Source: Prosthecochloris marina
GTDB taxonomy: Bacteria > Bacteroidota > Chlorobiia > Chlorobiales > Chlorobiaceae
DNA: 64,000 nt
Assembly: GCF_003182595.1 (NCBI RefSeq)
Contig: NZ_PDNZ01000010.1
Location: forward strand, 11,252 to 75,251
Direction: 5' to 3'
Both the position numbers and the translations under genes were made by a program. The notes beneath the pieces were generated by a model that was not told the origin of the DNA, made no database searches, and worked only from the letters and a program-made list of their open reading frames with translations. This document shows positions 1 to 9,024 of the stretch, piece by piece (the stretch's first letter is position 1; every line of letters starts with the position of its first letter).

Positions 1-106
1 TTTTGAGTACAAGGCGGACAGCGCACAGAAACCGGAGTGTACATACAAGTACATGAAGATTTTGAGCACTGCCCAACGCAGTAATCGAAACACGCAGCAG
101 GTTTTC
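1..106. other. Intergenic stretch with small palindrome, no gene seen
   Basis: No reading frame of note. The segment holds a short inverted repeat (TGTAC, six bases, GTACA) near 40-56, flanked by AGTG and CACT that can extend the pairing. It lies just past the stop of the minus-strand DUF1015 gene, so it could act as a transcription terminator or be a dispersed intergenic repeat. There is no clear T-tract. The gene to the left is outside the window. Confidence 0.35.
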
Positions 107-1378
107 CTATAGTTTATGCATTACCATCCCTGTCATTATCTTGGGATAAAAATACGTCGACTTCTGCGGCATCACCTCTCCTTCTCCTGAAATATCGAGC
201 ACCTGTTGCACGGTTGTCGCCTTGACGACAAAACCGACCTGGATACCACCTTGTTCCACGGCATCGAACACCTGACGATCATCCTCTTCGTAGACGAGGT
301 TCGTCTGACTGCACATCGCCTCCGGCGTAATGCCGAGAACCCGGTGCAGAATAAGCTCATGTAAAACAACAACACTGAGCTGCAGGAGCGGAGCGGGAAC
401 CGAGTCGCCAAGAAGCGTTTCAGGAGAATCTTTCAGCTTGATTCCCCAGATCCCCTCCGAAGTGACAACACCATAAACATGGCTTGAAGATTCACTTTCA
501 AGGTAGTGCTTCAGCTCTCCTCTGCCGCCGAGAGGTTTCACCTCGAAGTGAGTGCTCAAGGTATCGATCAAACCTTCCGGACTGAACCTCCCGAGACTAT
601 GCACCATCCTGTGCAGTGGAAAGATAATGAGCCCTTCATCGAAAATGTTCGCAAGGTAGATGAGAATGAAGTTATACGGCTCATCACCGGTATGCGAATG
701 ATTTTCCTCAGAACGGAGGTTACGGTAGTTCACCCCTGTTTCATAACGGTGATGTCCGTCAGCGATATAAACCTGGCGGTCGAGCAACACCTGCTGTACC
801 GTTGCGATAACATCGGGATCCGTCATCTTCCAGAGCCGGTTCCTGACGCCTCGAAATACAGCATCGACCTCAGGGTCATGCGTTACAGCAAACTCCTCGA
901 TCGCCTTGTCCGCCTGTAACTTTTCGTCGGCATAGAGTCCGAAAATGCTGCTGATATTGGCTTGTGTCCTTTTGAACAGGTTCAACCTGTCCTTTTTCGG
1001 CCCGGAAAGCGTCCGTTCGTGTGGCAATACCTTCTTTTCGCTGAACTCGTGCAGACGCAACGCACAGAAAAAACCTTTGCGGGTATAGGTGTTTCCTTCG
1101 GGGTCGGTATAAGTCTGATAGTAGGGGTACAACGCAGGCTTGTCGTCCTGCATCAGAACCCCATCCTGCATCCATTGCACAAGCCGCCCTGCCGCAGCTC
1201 CGTAAGGGTCATCCTCTTTCGGAAGCTCCAGCCGCACCGCGTTGTACTCGGAACTGCCATACAGTTCCTGCTGTATGGTGGGAGGAATAATATCATAGGG
1301 AGGACAGATGATAGAGCCCATGTCACCAGCGGTTTCAGGATCGTACCGCAAACCCTTGAAAGGACGGATTTCAGGCAT
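107..1378 (-). CDS. DUF1015 family protein
   Basis: A 423-residue protein that begins MPEIRPFKGLRYDPE, the usual opening of DUF1015 proteins, followed by the CPPYDII segment near residue 25 and the family's ADGHHRYET motif near residue 210. Length is normal for the family. The biochemical role is not established; members are often found near serine-metabolism genes in other bacteria, but there is no such neighbour here. No signal peptide or membrane segment is seen, so it is probably cytoplasmic. It stands alone on the minus strand with about 150 bases before the LysE gene. The family call is safe; the function is unknown. Confidence 0.9.
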   Translation of the reverse strand: MPEIRPFKGLRYDPETAGDMGSIICPPYDIIPPTIQQELYGSSEYNAVRLELPKEDDPYGAAAGRLVQWMQDGVLMQDDKPALYPYYQTYTDPEGNTYTRKGFFCALRLHEFSEKKVLPHERTLSGPKKDRLNLFKRTQANISSIFGLYADEKLQADKAIEEFAVTHDPEVDAVFRGVRNRLWKMTDPDVIATVQQVLLDRQVYIADGHHRYETGVNYRNLRSEENHSHTGDEPYNFILIYLANIFDEGLIIFPLHRMVHSLGRFSPEGLIDTLSTHFEVKPLGGRGELKHYLESESSSHVYGVVTSEGIWGIKLKDSPETLLGDSVPAPLLQLSVVVLHELILHRVLGITPEAMCSQTNLVYEEDDRQVFDAVEQGGIQVGFVVKATTVQQVLDISGEGEVMPQKSTYFYPKIMTGMVMHKL

Positions 1379-1532
1379 GATTGTTCTACTATTTTTTCTT
1401 TTTTACAACGCCTTGTGCACTGCTTCCCCAAGATATAAAATGCTGGGCAAATGACCGGTCAATAGCTGTTCTCTGAATTGATAATCGAGCAGAATGCCAT
1501 TCGATTTTTCAGATCGCCCTGGAAAGCAAAAG

Positions 1533-2165
1533 TTATGCTCCTTTATTGGCAGTGAATATTTTCATAGCCAACCCAATAAATACAATTCCCGCAATACGAT
1601 TCAGATAAATTTGGATTCTGGGCGACCGCTTTAAATAGGTGCCCAAAGTACCTGACAACAAAGCGATACCCCCAAAGACAACCAGTGTAACCAGAATAAA
1701 AAGTGCGCCGAGTATGAACATCTGCTGCGTAACCGGACCGTTTTCAGGGATCGCGAATTGAGGCAGAAATGCCAAAAAAAAGATCGACACCTTCGGGTTT
1801 GTGACATTCATGATGATGCCCCGCCGGTATAGCTGCAGTCCCAAGAGTTTATTTGACTTACCGTTTTCCAAGAAAGATGCCGATGCTGTAAAAGCCTGCC
1901 AGGCAAGATAAAGCAGGTACACAGCACCGATGACTTTTAAACCGGTAAACGCAATTGCTGATGCTTGAAATATCGCTGCCACCCCAAAAGCAACCGCTAC
2001 AGTATGAACGACAAGACCCGTACAAAGCCCGAGCGTCACCAGAACACCTTCAGTTCGACCATACAACGCTGCCTGAGTCAGGACAAAAATGTTATCCGGT
2101 CCGGGTGCAAGCGCCAGTAACACTGAAGCAAAAAGAAAAGTGAAAAAAGATTCTACGGGTATCAC
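1533..2165 (-). CDS. LysE/RhtB family amino-acid exporter
   Basis: A 210-residue, very hydrophobic protein with about six predicted membrane helices. The N-terminal ALAPGPDNIFVLTQAALYGR segment (about residues 19-38) is the hallmark of the LysE/RhtB translocator family, which exports amino acids or their homoserine-type derivatives through the inner membrane. A second typical piece is the NVTNPKVSIFFLAFLPQF region near residue 120. Length matches the family (about 205-210). The substrate cannot be told from sequence. It is a single gene with no obvious partner. Confidence 0.9.
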   Translation of the reverse strand: MIPVESFFTFLFASVLLALAPGPDNIFVLTQAALYGRTEGVLVTLGLCTGLVVHTVAVAFGVAAIFQASAIAFTGLKVIGAVYLLYLAWQAFTASASFLENGKSNKLLGLQLYRRGIIMNVTNPKVSIFFLAFLPQFAIPENGPVTQQMFILGALFILVTLVVFGGIALLSGTLGTYLKRSPRIQIYLNRIAGIVFIGLAMKIFTANKGA

Positions 2166-2359
2166 ACAATGTTATTGAAAAATTCGATGATCAAACGTTT
2201 TCCAAGAAAATTACAGATGAAGTCGCTGACCTAAAAACCCTCCTCCAATATGATATAGTCATCGTATTACACCTGGATACCTGAGTTTCAGAGTTCGCTC
2301 AGAGCTGCTGTTCTGTAACAAAAATCAGCTCTCCCGCATGAATCACAACTTATTTGGTA

Positions 2360-2698
2360 TCACGCTTTCCCCATTTCGGAAGCAACAAAGAGAAATCCCA
2401 CAAGCAGCGGGATTATCATAGGTATTACCAACCCATAACCAGAAAAAAAAGTCACCGTTTGTGCAGCAAGAATGGCCAATACAACCATGTATCCACCTAT
2501 CCGCGGATAACGCCATGCGAGAATAAGTCCGATAAAAACAAAGGGGAATGCCGTCAGCCATGCATTATCATGCACTGTGTAATCTGGATTCAAAAAGGGC
2601 AGGGGATTGCCATATCCGAAGTAGAAAGGAAGGAATAAAACCACGATTGCGATACCAGCTATTCGCGCAATCCATCTAGCCCATAATCTAATTTTCAT
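2360..2698 (-). CDS. Small membrane protein of unknown function
   Basis: About 112 residues from the ATG at 2698 (MKIRLWARWIARIAG). The frame stays open 13 codons further upstream to 2737, but the internal Met gives a better membrane-protein N-terminus. Three or four hydrophobic helices are visible: near residues 8-24, 44-60, 66-82 and 86-104. The Tyr/Gly-rich loop after helix 1 (FYFGYGNPLPFLNPDYTVHDN) and the pattern of helices look like small integral membrane proteins of undefined function. I do not recognise the family. It sits upstream of nothing obvious on the same strand. Confidence 0.6.
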   Translation of the reverse strand: MKIRLWARWIARIAGIAIVVLFLPFYFGYGNPLPFLNPDYTVHDNAWLTAFPFVFIGLILAWRYPRIGGYMVVLAILAAQTVTFFSGYGLVIPMIIPLLVGFLFVASEMGKA

Positions 2699-2792
2699 CT
2701 CTGTTTTTTTCGCTGCTTGATGTTTACACGTTGCCATCTAATATGGCTTCATCGAACTCTGCACGAAACCTGGTTATCCCACCTTCTCTTGG

Positions 2793-3249
2793 TCAAGCAT
2801 CCCTGTTGTCAAATATAAAACCCATAAACACTTCATCAGGCACACCTTTCCATTGGCACTTGAGCTTGTAGTGCAATGCCTGCTCAAAACCAAAACGCGG
2901 ACAATATTCAGGATGCCCCAGACAATGACAAACGGACAGCCAGACTGTCGCAGGTGCCGCAATCCATGCCGAACGAGCATAGAGCCGATACCTTGTTTCT
3001 GACACGATGGTAAACCGCCATCGGAGCCCAAGCCCATGCCAATCACCTTAGAGCCGTCAATAGTAACCGGAGTAAACAATATATGCCCTATGACAGTATC
3101 CTGATTGACAGCCACAAACGAACAATAGTTTTACATGACTTACGAAGTTTGTCTACAATTGCCACCTCTGACCCTTGCACAAAAGCTATATCGTTAATTT
3201 GTCGAACTGCTTCCTGGTCAGCAGGCTCCTCTTTCCGTATGTCAATCAT
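2793..3249 (-). pseudogene. GNAT N-acetyltransferase pseudogene with several frameshifts
   Basis: Pieces of one GNAT acetyltransferase lie in three frames. The start is good: ATG at 3249 with GGAGG seven bases upstream, then MIDIRKEEPADQEAVRQIND. Near 3115 the frame changes to VAVNQDTVIGHILFTPVTI, and QKQGIGSMLVRHGL (the acetyl-CoA pyrophosphate loop) follows. Near 2925 it changes again to LGHPEYCPRFGFEQALHY and GVPDEVFMGFIF, the typical C-terminus of this subfamily. Around 3020-3035 the local reading GLGSDGGLPS fits GLAPMAVLPS better if two compensating single-base changes are allowed. The gene therefore carries at least two and perhaps four indels. It is either dead or a poorly sequenced stretch. 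A second broken GNAT gene lies directly upstream. Confidence 0.75.
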
Positions 3250-3281
3250 TGGAAAACCTCCGTTAAATTCGTTACCCAACC

Positions 3282-3785
3282 TCATCGCACCCATTCTTCC
3301 CGCAACAACCCAAACAGGAAAATATCATCATACATACCATCGAGTTTCCTGGCCTTGCGTTTTTTCCCCTCCTCACAAAAGCCGAAATAGCGATAGAGCT
3401 TTATTGCTCCAACATTTAAAGCAAAGACCTCGAGTTCGATTCGTTCAAACCCCGCTTTGAACGCAATCGACAATGCTTCTGTAACAAGCTTTGTTCCCCA
3501 ACCCTGTCCACGATATTCCGGCAATAATCCCATCCCCAGACGCCCTGCATGCGTCAACCCTTCATAGATTTGCGGTGTTACATCACACCAGCCAACAACA
3601 TCGTCACCATCCAGGGCAACGAGGTGAACTCCACCTGCGCTTTTGACAAATTGAATGAATTCACGAGTCTACTCTGGCGAAAAACCTTTGGTATTACCCA
3701 GGAAAAGCCGCTCCCTGGCAACACTGTCAATACAGGCTGCAATCCGTGAGGCGTCTTCTGTTTCTGTCGGGCGAATTGAAAGCAT
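3282..3785 (-). pseudogene. GNAT N-acetyltransferase with in-frame amber stop
   Basis: From the ATG at 3785 one frame of 168 codons runs to the stop at 3282, broken only by a TAG at codon 39 (3669-3671). Before it lies MLSIRPTETEDASRIAAC; after it VHLVALDGDDVVGWCDV and the acetyl-CoA loop LLPEYRGQGWGTKLVTEAL, then FERIELEVFALNVGAIKLY, all expected for a GNAT enzyme. Apart from this one codon the frame is intact, so this could be a recent nonsense mutation, a sequencing error, or a gene restarting at an internal codon such as the Met in THAGRLGMG. It is followed on the same strand by another GNAT gene in worse shape. Confidence 0.75.
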
Positions 3786-3849
3786 GACAGTTCGTTTTCG
3801 ATAACACTCAGGCTCAACACAGGGGCTGAGCCCAAGCGTTTATAGAGAA

Positions 3850-4851
3850 CTACAAGGGCTTTACCGGAAGACAAATATCAACAATATGATGCCCCTCGGG
3901 ATGTTCTTCGGGATTATTGTGATAGACTTCATAGCCGAGCCGGTCATCGGGCTGAAGTCCGCTTTCAGGTAACCATTCTGCAATAACCATGTTCCAGGCT
4001 TCTTCATATTCATGACTCCCTTCCAGTTCAAAGCCTGCCACAGCAAATTTACCACCATCGATTTTCATTTTACCAACCTCTCCTTGAACCGGTGTATCTT
4101 CCGGCACTGTGATACAGGCAGAAACCCGAAGGTTATCTTCTTCAGTCACTTCGGGGTCGTCATGGTAAACCGCCATGATTTTTGCCTCCGGCACACACAG
4201 CCCCCGAGGGCCGGCCCAGTTCATCAACCGGGTAAACAAGCCTTCAAAAAGCTGACTATCGCCTTTATAGGGCCCGATGTGTCTGACATAAGCCACGTAA
4301 ACAGATGGCATTTCTTTAACCTCAATGCCAAGTATTTTTTCTTTTTTCATTTCTATCCTCCATTTAAGATTACGAGTAACACTATCAACATAGTGGGAGG
4401 ATTGAATAATATTTTCGCATTTCTTGCCAACCCTATTGCCGTTCTTGCTATTGGTTTTGCGATTCTTGCTATCGGGTTGTCGTTCGTTTAACCGCCACTG
4501 GCTGGCACTCACCCCAAAATAATTTTTAAAGGATCGGGCAAAGGTGGCGGATCCTGAAAATCCGGTATCGAAAGCAATCTCGGTAATTGTTTTTTCAGGA
4601 TTGGTTGATAATTGATAGGCTGCTTTCTGCACCCGAACCCGGTTAATAAACCGGCTCAGTGTCTCGCCCACACAGGCTTTGAAGATCCGATGAAAATGAA
4701 ACGGTGAAAAGCAGGCCACATCGGCAAGGATTCCTAAGGTCAAATCCTCGTCAAGATGATTTTCGATATAGTCAATAACGCGATTGATGCGTGATATATA
4801 TTCCGCTCTCATGGATTGAGCGGTGTTGTTTTTATTTTCAGATTCCCTCAT
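3850..4851 (-). CDS. AraC-family regulator with GyrI-like effector domain
   Basis: A 333-residue transcription factor. Residues about 15-120 form the two helix-turn-helix AraC DNA-binding domain (FSPFHFHRIFKACVGETLSR, then ITEIAFDTGFSGSATFARSFKNYFG). A Lys/Asn-rich linker of about 45 residues (SKNRKTNSKNGNRVGKK) leads to a C-terminal GyrI-like domain (about 165-333: VAYVRHIGPYKGD, MAVYHDDPEVTEEDNLR), which in relatives binds small cationic or hydrophobic molecules. The N-terminal DNA-binding/C-terminal effector order is that of Rob/SoxS-type AraC-GyrI proteins, often linked to drug or stress responses. It lies next to the GNAT pseudogenes and three methyltransferases, which could be its targets; that link is inference. 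A purine-rich AAGAAGTG precedes the start. Confidence 0.9.
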   Translation of the reverse strand: MRESENKNNTAQSMRAEYISRINRVIDYIENHLDEDLTLGILADVACFSPFHFHRIFKACVGETLSRFINRVRVQKAAYQLSTNPEKTITEIAFDTGFSGSATFARSFKNYFGVSASQWRLNERQPDSKNRKTNSKNGNRVGKKCENIIQSSHYVDSVTRNLKWRIEMKKEKILGIEVKEMPSVYVAYVRHIGPYKGDSQLFEGLFTRLMNWAGPRGLCVPEAKIMAVYHDDPEVTEEDNLRVSACITVPEDTPVQGEVGKMKIDGGKFAVAGFELEGSHEYEEAWNMVIAEWLPESGLQPDDRLGYEVYHNNPEEHPEGHHIVDICLPVKPL

Positions 4852-4985
4852 ATCACTTCTTTTAACTCCGGATACCGCGAAAAGTACTCAACGAGCAACA
4901 AATTAAAAAAGGCACCCTTGTATAACGGCTGTTCAATAACAGCAAAAATTACCCTCATCCATCATATAGCTCCTCATAATTATCG

Positions 4986-5786
4986 TTACTCCCCGATAGC
5001 CCCCTCCGCTAATTTCTCCGCAAACAAGTTAATCCTCCGAAACGTCTCGAAGCACGTTCCATCACCTTGCAGAGTTTCTTCTACCATACGTTTCACGACA
5101 TAATCACGGAACGATGTCCGCTCTTCTTTCGGAAGATAGGGCAACAAAGGTACAAGGCTTGGCTGGTCAATCCATTTGATCATGATCTCTTTATCGGGAA
5201 AGTAACGGTCTGCGTTCTCTCCCCATACTTTTGCATTGTGTAATCCGCTGGATTCGCAAAGCGTGCCGTACTCGTCAACCGAAGGCATGTACCACGGCCA
5301 CTCGAAATCAGCAAAATACGCTATGTGACGATCATGCACCATCGCCTCCTGAACCACATTGAAGAAGTTCCTGCAGTTACCATCACCCGCGAAGTTGAAA
5401 CGGATCCTGCCACCGGGCCGAAGTGCTCGATGAACGTTCTGCAACAGTTTTTCGTGATCTTTTATCCAATGAAGTGCTGCATTTGAAAAAACAACATCAA
5501 ACTCCTCGCAGTAGTCAAGATAGTTGATATCCTTCCGTAGAAACTGAAGATTTTTCTTCGCCTTAGGAATTGCGGCATCGATCATTCCCTGCGACGCATC
5601 GATACCGATAACGTTTCCCTCCGGTACAAGCTTCGCAAGCTGTAAAGAAAGTGCACCATCACCACACCCCAGATCAAGAACACGCTCATTACCCTTTAGA
5701 CCAAGCTCCTCAATCAACCGCATACCCCATTCCTTCTGATGAGAGGATGCCTGCTCGTATTTTTTGCCATCGAATTCATGTGCCAT
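4986..5786 (-). CDS. Class I SAM-dependent methyltransferase (trans-aconitate methyltransferase-like)
   Basis: A 266-residue soluble protein with a Rossmann-type SAM site: motif I VLDLGCGDGALSLQL (about residues 37-51), acidic loop VIGIDASQGMI, motif NAALHWIKDHEKLLQNVHRALRPGG. The NAALHW segment and the overall layout resemble Tam (trans-aconitate methyltransferase) and many archaeal and bacterial relatives, but the substrate cannot be given. It is the first of three unlike methyltransferase genes in a row on the minus strand, with a 133-base gap to the next. Confidence 0.85.
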   Translation of the reverse strand: MAHEFDGKKYEQASSHQKEWGMRLIEELGLKGNERVLDLGCGDGALSLQLAKLVPEGNVIGIDASQGMIDAAIPKAKKNLQFLRKDINYLDYCEEFDVVFSNAALHWIKDHEKLLQNVHRALRPGGRIRFNFAGDGNCRNFFNVVQEAMVHDRHIAYFADFEWPWYMPSVDEYGTLCESSGLHNAKVWGENADRYFPDKEIMIKWIDQPSLVPLLPYLPKEERTSFRDYVVKRMVEETLQGDGTCFETFRRINLFAEKLAEGAIGE

Positions 5787-5919
5787 TTACGCTAAAAAGA
5801 AAATGTTTTCCGAGATCACCCAAACAGTCTCGTTTGAAAACCGTCAGGAGCAGTAATGACACGGAAGAAAAGGGTTTCCTTTGCCTTCAAAACTGCTTTG
5901 AACACCTCGGCAGGTGATT

Positions 5920-6618
5920 TCATTTATAAGCAAGGATTACTTCTGAAGGGAACAGCATTTGCTGATAATACTCTCTTGTTTCCACCCTGAAGCTTTGCGC
6001 CTGCAATCTTTCAGCCAGTGCAACACCCCGGCACCCACCCATTGTTGCAGGGGAAATCCTGTAAATAAAATCATAGATTCCGCTTCCAAAACGCTCGCCC
6101 TCTGTCATATTCACCAATACGAGTTTTCCGCCTCTTTTTAGAACTCTTTTAAACTCCTTGAGAACCTTACCCATCTCTTCAAAAAGAAGAAGATCAAACA
6201 TATAGTTGTTTACCAATATATCAATGGATTCATCCTCAACATTCAAATGAAAGATACTTCCCTTATCCAAAGCATAATGAGCACCTGAGAGTTTGCTTAA
6301 ACGCTCTCTGGCTTTCTCGAGCATCCCTTGCGACAGATCGATACCGATATTCGTGCCATGTGGATTCCGTTTGACGATTTCATAGAATGCCAGGCCCGTT
6401 CCTACGGCTGCTTCCAATACATGCTGCCCATCCTTGATGTCGGCAAGCTCGATAGCCCTACTTCTTGCTCGTGATTCCGTCAACTTTCCCAAGATATCAT
6501 AGACCGGTGCTATTCTGTCATATATTGCACCGATGTTTTTCTGCGATACCCTTGCATCCAGCAGCCTTTCCTCTTTTCCGGAACAAGTAATACCACAACA
6601 TGAAACAGATCTACCCAT
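5920..6618 (-). CDS. Class I SAM-dependent methyltransferase with Cys-rich N-terminus
   Basis: A 232-residue UbiE/Coq5-like methyltransferase: YDRIAPVYDILGKLTESR near residue 33, motif I VLEAAVGTGLAFYEIVKR, IGIDLSQGMLEKARER, DILVNNYMFDLL and FKRVLKRGGKLVLVNMTEGE. The first 15 residues (MGRSVSCCGITCSGK) carry three cysteines, unusual for this family and reminiscent of thiol- or metal-binding tails; no substrate follows from that. It lies between two other methyltransferase genes on the same strand and is probably cotranscribed with the one upstream. Confidence 0.85.
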   Translation of the reverse strand: MGRSVSCCGITCSGKEERLLDARVSQKNIGAIYDRIAPVYDILGKLTESRARSRAIELADIKDGQHVLEAAVGTGLAFYEIVKRNPHGTNIGIDLSQGMLEKARERLSKLSGAHYALDKGSIFHLNVEDESIDILVNNYMFDLLLFEEMGKVLKEFKRVLKRGGKLVLVNMTEGERFGSGIYDFIYRISPATMGGCRGVALAERLQAQSFRVETREYYQQMLFPSEVILAYK

Positions 6619-6756
6619 TTCTCACCCTTCTTTTTTACATAGGACTTACTGACTGAACAAATCGCTACTCTGTCAAGAGGCATTCATAAAGGGACCTCTC
6701 TTTATTCCTTCCGCGACTCAATTGCTTCGTTGAGTGGTGCTCGAAATCCTCATGTA

Positions 6757-7566
6757 CTATCCGACCTTGCCGTGAAACATCGAATACGTAAAGAAAGCAG
6801 CGTAATCCGGATGATTGAGCAGGAAATCCTGTGACTCGGGAAGGCAAAGACGCCGATACTCCGCCTGATCCTCCTTTGTCAGTTCTGACTCAACACCATG
6901 CCAGCGCATCTGAAACAGGGCAGCCAAAGCACGATACAGCTCATCTGTCAAACAGGCTTGAACACTCCCCGCAAAAGTACTGGACGACAGTTCAACAAGT
7001 CCCACTTCACGAAACCAGCCAAGCGCGCGCATGACATGTAATTCCGGCCTCCTCCTCCTGGTGAAAGGGGCCATCCCTGAAGATGTCGCGTTAAGCCTGG
7101 CCTCGAGCAGAGGATATCCCGGAAGAAGTTTTTCTGAAGACCACGCGAGAATAGCTACACTCCCGCCAGGCTTAACAACACGTGCCAGTTCTTTCACCAT
7201 CGGCAAAGGCTCAACAGGTGTGTATCCCACACAATCCGCACTCCATGCCCAATCGAAAGAATTGTCATTGAAAGGAAGTCGGTTGACATCTCCTTCCCGA
7301 AAGGCAATCATTTCCGACAAACCGGCCTTCCCCACAACATCTTTGGCGTAAGCCAGAATCTCTGAAGACACATCAAGGCCGGTGATATGACCTGCAGGCC
7401 CAACGTTTTGTGCAAGCAACATGGTTTGCAGTCCGATACCGCAGCCTGCATCCAGCCCTCGGCTCCCCGAAGAGAGCCGAAGCGCCTTGATCGCCGAACG
7501 AAGTACCGGCTCCCTCAGAGGTTGGGATACGAAAGCCGTCCTTACAACCGTCTCTATATCAGACAT
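6757..7566 (-). CDS. Class I SAM-dependent methyltransferase
   Basis: A 269-residue protein from the ATG at 7566, preceded by AGAAGG at good distance; an upstream in-frame start at 7692 would run into scpA and has no ribosome site. The SAM-binding motif GLDAGCGIGLQTMLLA lies near residue 37, followed by ITGLDVSSEILAYAKDVV, FDWAWSADCVGY and ELARVVKPGGSVAIL. The C-terminal 100 residues are helical and family-specific. Substrate unknown. It starts about 100 bases after scpA on the same strand and heads the run of three methyltransferases. Confidence 0.85.
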   Translation of the reverse strand: MSDIETVVRTAFVSQPLREPVLRSAIKALRLSSGSRGLDAGCGIGLQTMLLAQNVGPAGHITGLDVSSEILAYAKDVVGKAGLSEMIAFREGDVNRLPFNDNSFDWAWSADCVGYTPVEPLPMVKELARVVKPGGSVAILAWSSEKLLPGYPLLEARLNATSSGMAPFTRRRRPELHVMRALGWFREVGLVELSSSTFAGSVQACLTDELYRALAALFQMRWHGVESELTKEDQAEYRRLCLPESQDFLLNHPDYAAFFTYSMFHGKVG

Positions 7567-7664
7567 TATTCCTTCTTCCCAACCATTAAGACGTTCTATT
7601 TGAGAAGCTATTTCTATCGATACTCCAATGAGCGATACAGAGGGTTTTGAATCTTCATGAACCA

Positions 7665-8390
7665 CTACAAACTCTGCTTCATAGCCATCCAAAAATCATC
7701 ATACCCCTCTTTCACGATCACGACGATCTTCTGGCCTTTGCAGAGCTCGAGCACGGCAAGGAAGGTAACAACAAGCACCAAAGGCTCCTTCACTCCTTCA
7801 AGCACCGTTCTGAAAGAGATTTGTATTGTTTCCTGCAACTTCGTGAGAATCATCCCGCACTGCTCGTCGACGGTTACCGGAGCTTCATCGACATTCTGTA
7901 CACGAACCCGCGGCATTTTCTCAAGCACCGATTTGTAAGTCATAATCAAATGATAGAGCGTCGGCCGGTTAACCGGCTCATCGAGTTCATCGATAACTTC
8001 AGGCTCGAACGATTCATAATACCCCCGGGGAAACATGGCGCTTCTTGTCTCTTCGAGTGAGCGCATTTTTTCTGCGCCATCCTTGATCCGTTTATACTCT
8101 ATCAACCGCTCGACCAGTTCCGTTCTTGGATCGAACTCGGAATCGTCACCTTCTTGCGGAACTTCATTTGGCAGAAGCATCTTGGCCTTTATACTCATCA
8201 AGAGCGAAGCCATGTAAATAAATTCAGCAGCCACTTCGAGATTGAGACTCTGCATGGCTTCAAGGTAATCGATAAAATCTTTGGTTATTTTAGAAATAGG
8301 AATATTATAAATATCAAGCTCGTCTCGCTTGATAAAAAAAAGCAGCAGGTCAAGCGGTCCCTCAAATTCTTCAAGGCTTATTCGAAACAT
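7665..8390 (-). CDS. scpA: Segregation and condensation protein A
   Basis: A 241-residue kleisin. The N-terminus FEGPLDLLLFFIKRDELDIY is the characteristic ScpA opening that binds the SMC neck, followed by IPISKITKDFIDYLEAM and the helical EFIYMASLLMSIKAKMLLP. The C-terminal winged-helix part (ISFRTVLEGVKEPLVLVVTFLAVLELCKGQ) would bind the SMC head. ScpA works with SMC and ScpB in chromosome compaction and segregation; neither partner lies next door. The gene is divergent from the TPR protein gene at 8463, with about 70 bases between the starts. Confidence 0.95.
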   Translation of the reverse strand: MFRISLEEFEGPLDLLLFFIKRDELDIYNIPISKITKDFIDYLEAMQSLNLEVAAEFIYMASLLMSIKAKMLLPNEVPQEGDDSEFDPRTELVERLIEYKRIKDGAEKMRSLEETRSAMFPRGYYESFEPEVIDELDEPVNRPTLYHLIMTYKSVLEKMPRVRVQNVDEAPVTVDEQCGMILTKLQETIQISFRTVLEGVKEPLVLVVTFLAVLELCKGQKIVVIVKEGYDDFWMAMKQSL

Positions 8391-8462
8391 GCAGGCTTAT
8401 GCTTTGGACAGGTTTGGTGTAGAAATAAAATAGGAAATACCGTCGAAATAGTTTTAGCTTCT

Positions 8463-9014
8463 ATGTATATGATGCGTAGTCTTACTCCATATATTCTAGC
8501 CACGCTTTTAAGCGGCTTTATTGCATGGACACCGCTCCATGCCAGTACTCCGAAACAGTCTTTTGACAAGGGATACCGGCAACATCTCAAAGGAAACCAT
8601 GCTGATGCCGTAAAATATTATACAAAAGCGATAAAGCGCAAACCCTCATACGCCCAGGCCTACCTCATGCGAGCTGCTGCCCATCATTCCATGAAAGAAT
8701 ATGAACGGGCTATGAAGGACTACACCAGGGTCATCGAATCGGGCGACAATTATTTCAAAGCTGTCGGCCACTTCAACCGCGGCGTGGTCCAGTACGATAT
8801 CGGAAAGTACAGTGCAGCCATTACGGATTTCACCTGGGCGCTATCCTATGATCACAAGATGGCAGCGGCCTATCTGCACCGCGGCATTGCCAAGGGACGA
8901 GCCGGCGATAAAAAAGGCCAGGTCCAGGACTTTGTCTATGCCGCCCGTTCAGGAGATTCCGAGGTAAGAGGGTGGCTCGAAAAGCACGCACCTCATGTTC
9001 TCGGAAGAAAATAA
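8463..9014 (+). CDS. Exported TPR-repeat protein
   Basis: About 183 residues. Candidate starts are ATG at 8463, 8469 and 8472 (MYMMRSLTPY); the frame is open further upstream but those codons overlap scpA on the other strand. A signal peptide is clear (LTPYILATLLSGFIAW, cleavage near LHA/S). Three TPR units follow: QSFDKGYRQHLKGNHADAVK, AYLMRAAAHHSMKEYERAMK and FNRGVVQYDIGKYSAAITDF, then a partial fourth (AAAYLHRGIAKGRAGDKKGQ). TPRs serve protein-protein contact; this one would act in the periplasm or at the outer membrane. No partner is apparent. Confidence 0.8.
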   Translation: MYMMRSLTPYILATLLSGFIAWTPLHASTPKQSFDKGYRQHLKGNHADAVKYYTKAIKRKPSYAQAYLMRAAAHHSMKEYERAMKDYTRVIESGDNYFKAVGHFNRGVVQYDIGKYSAAITDFTWALSYDHKMAAAYLHRGIAKGRAGDKKGQVQDFVYAARSGDSEVRGWLEKHAPHVLGRK

Positions 9015-9024
9015 ACCCTGTTAT

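Noticed and set aside
7567..7692. Longer N-terminus for the methyltransferase at 6757
   Set aside because: It would overlap the end of scpA and lacks a ribosome site, whereas AGAAGG stands before the ATG at 7566.
8154..8462. Upstream extension of the TPR protein frame
   Set aside because: It overlaps scpA on the other strand and would hide the signal peptide; the Met cluster at 8463-8472 is the natural start.
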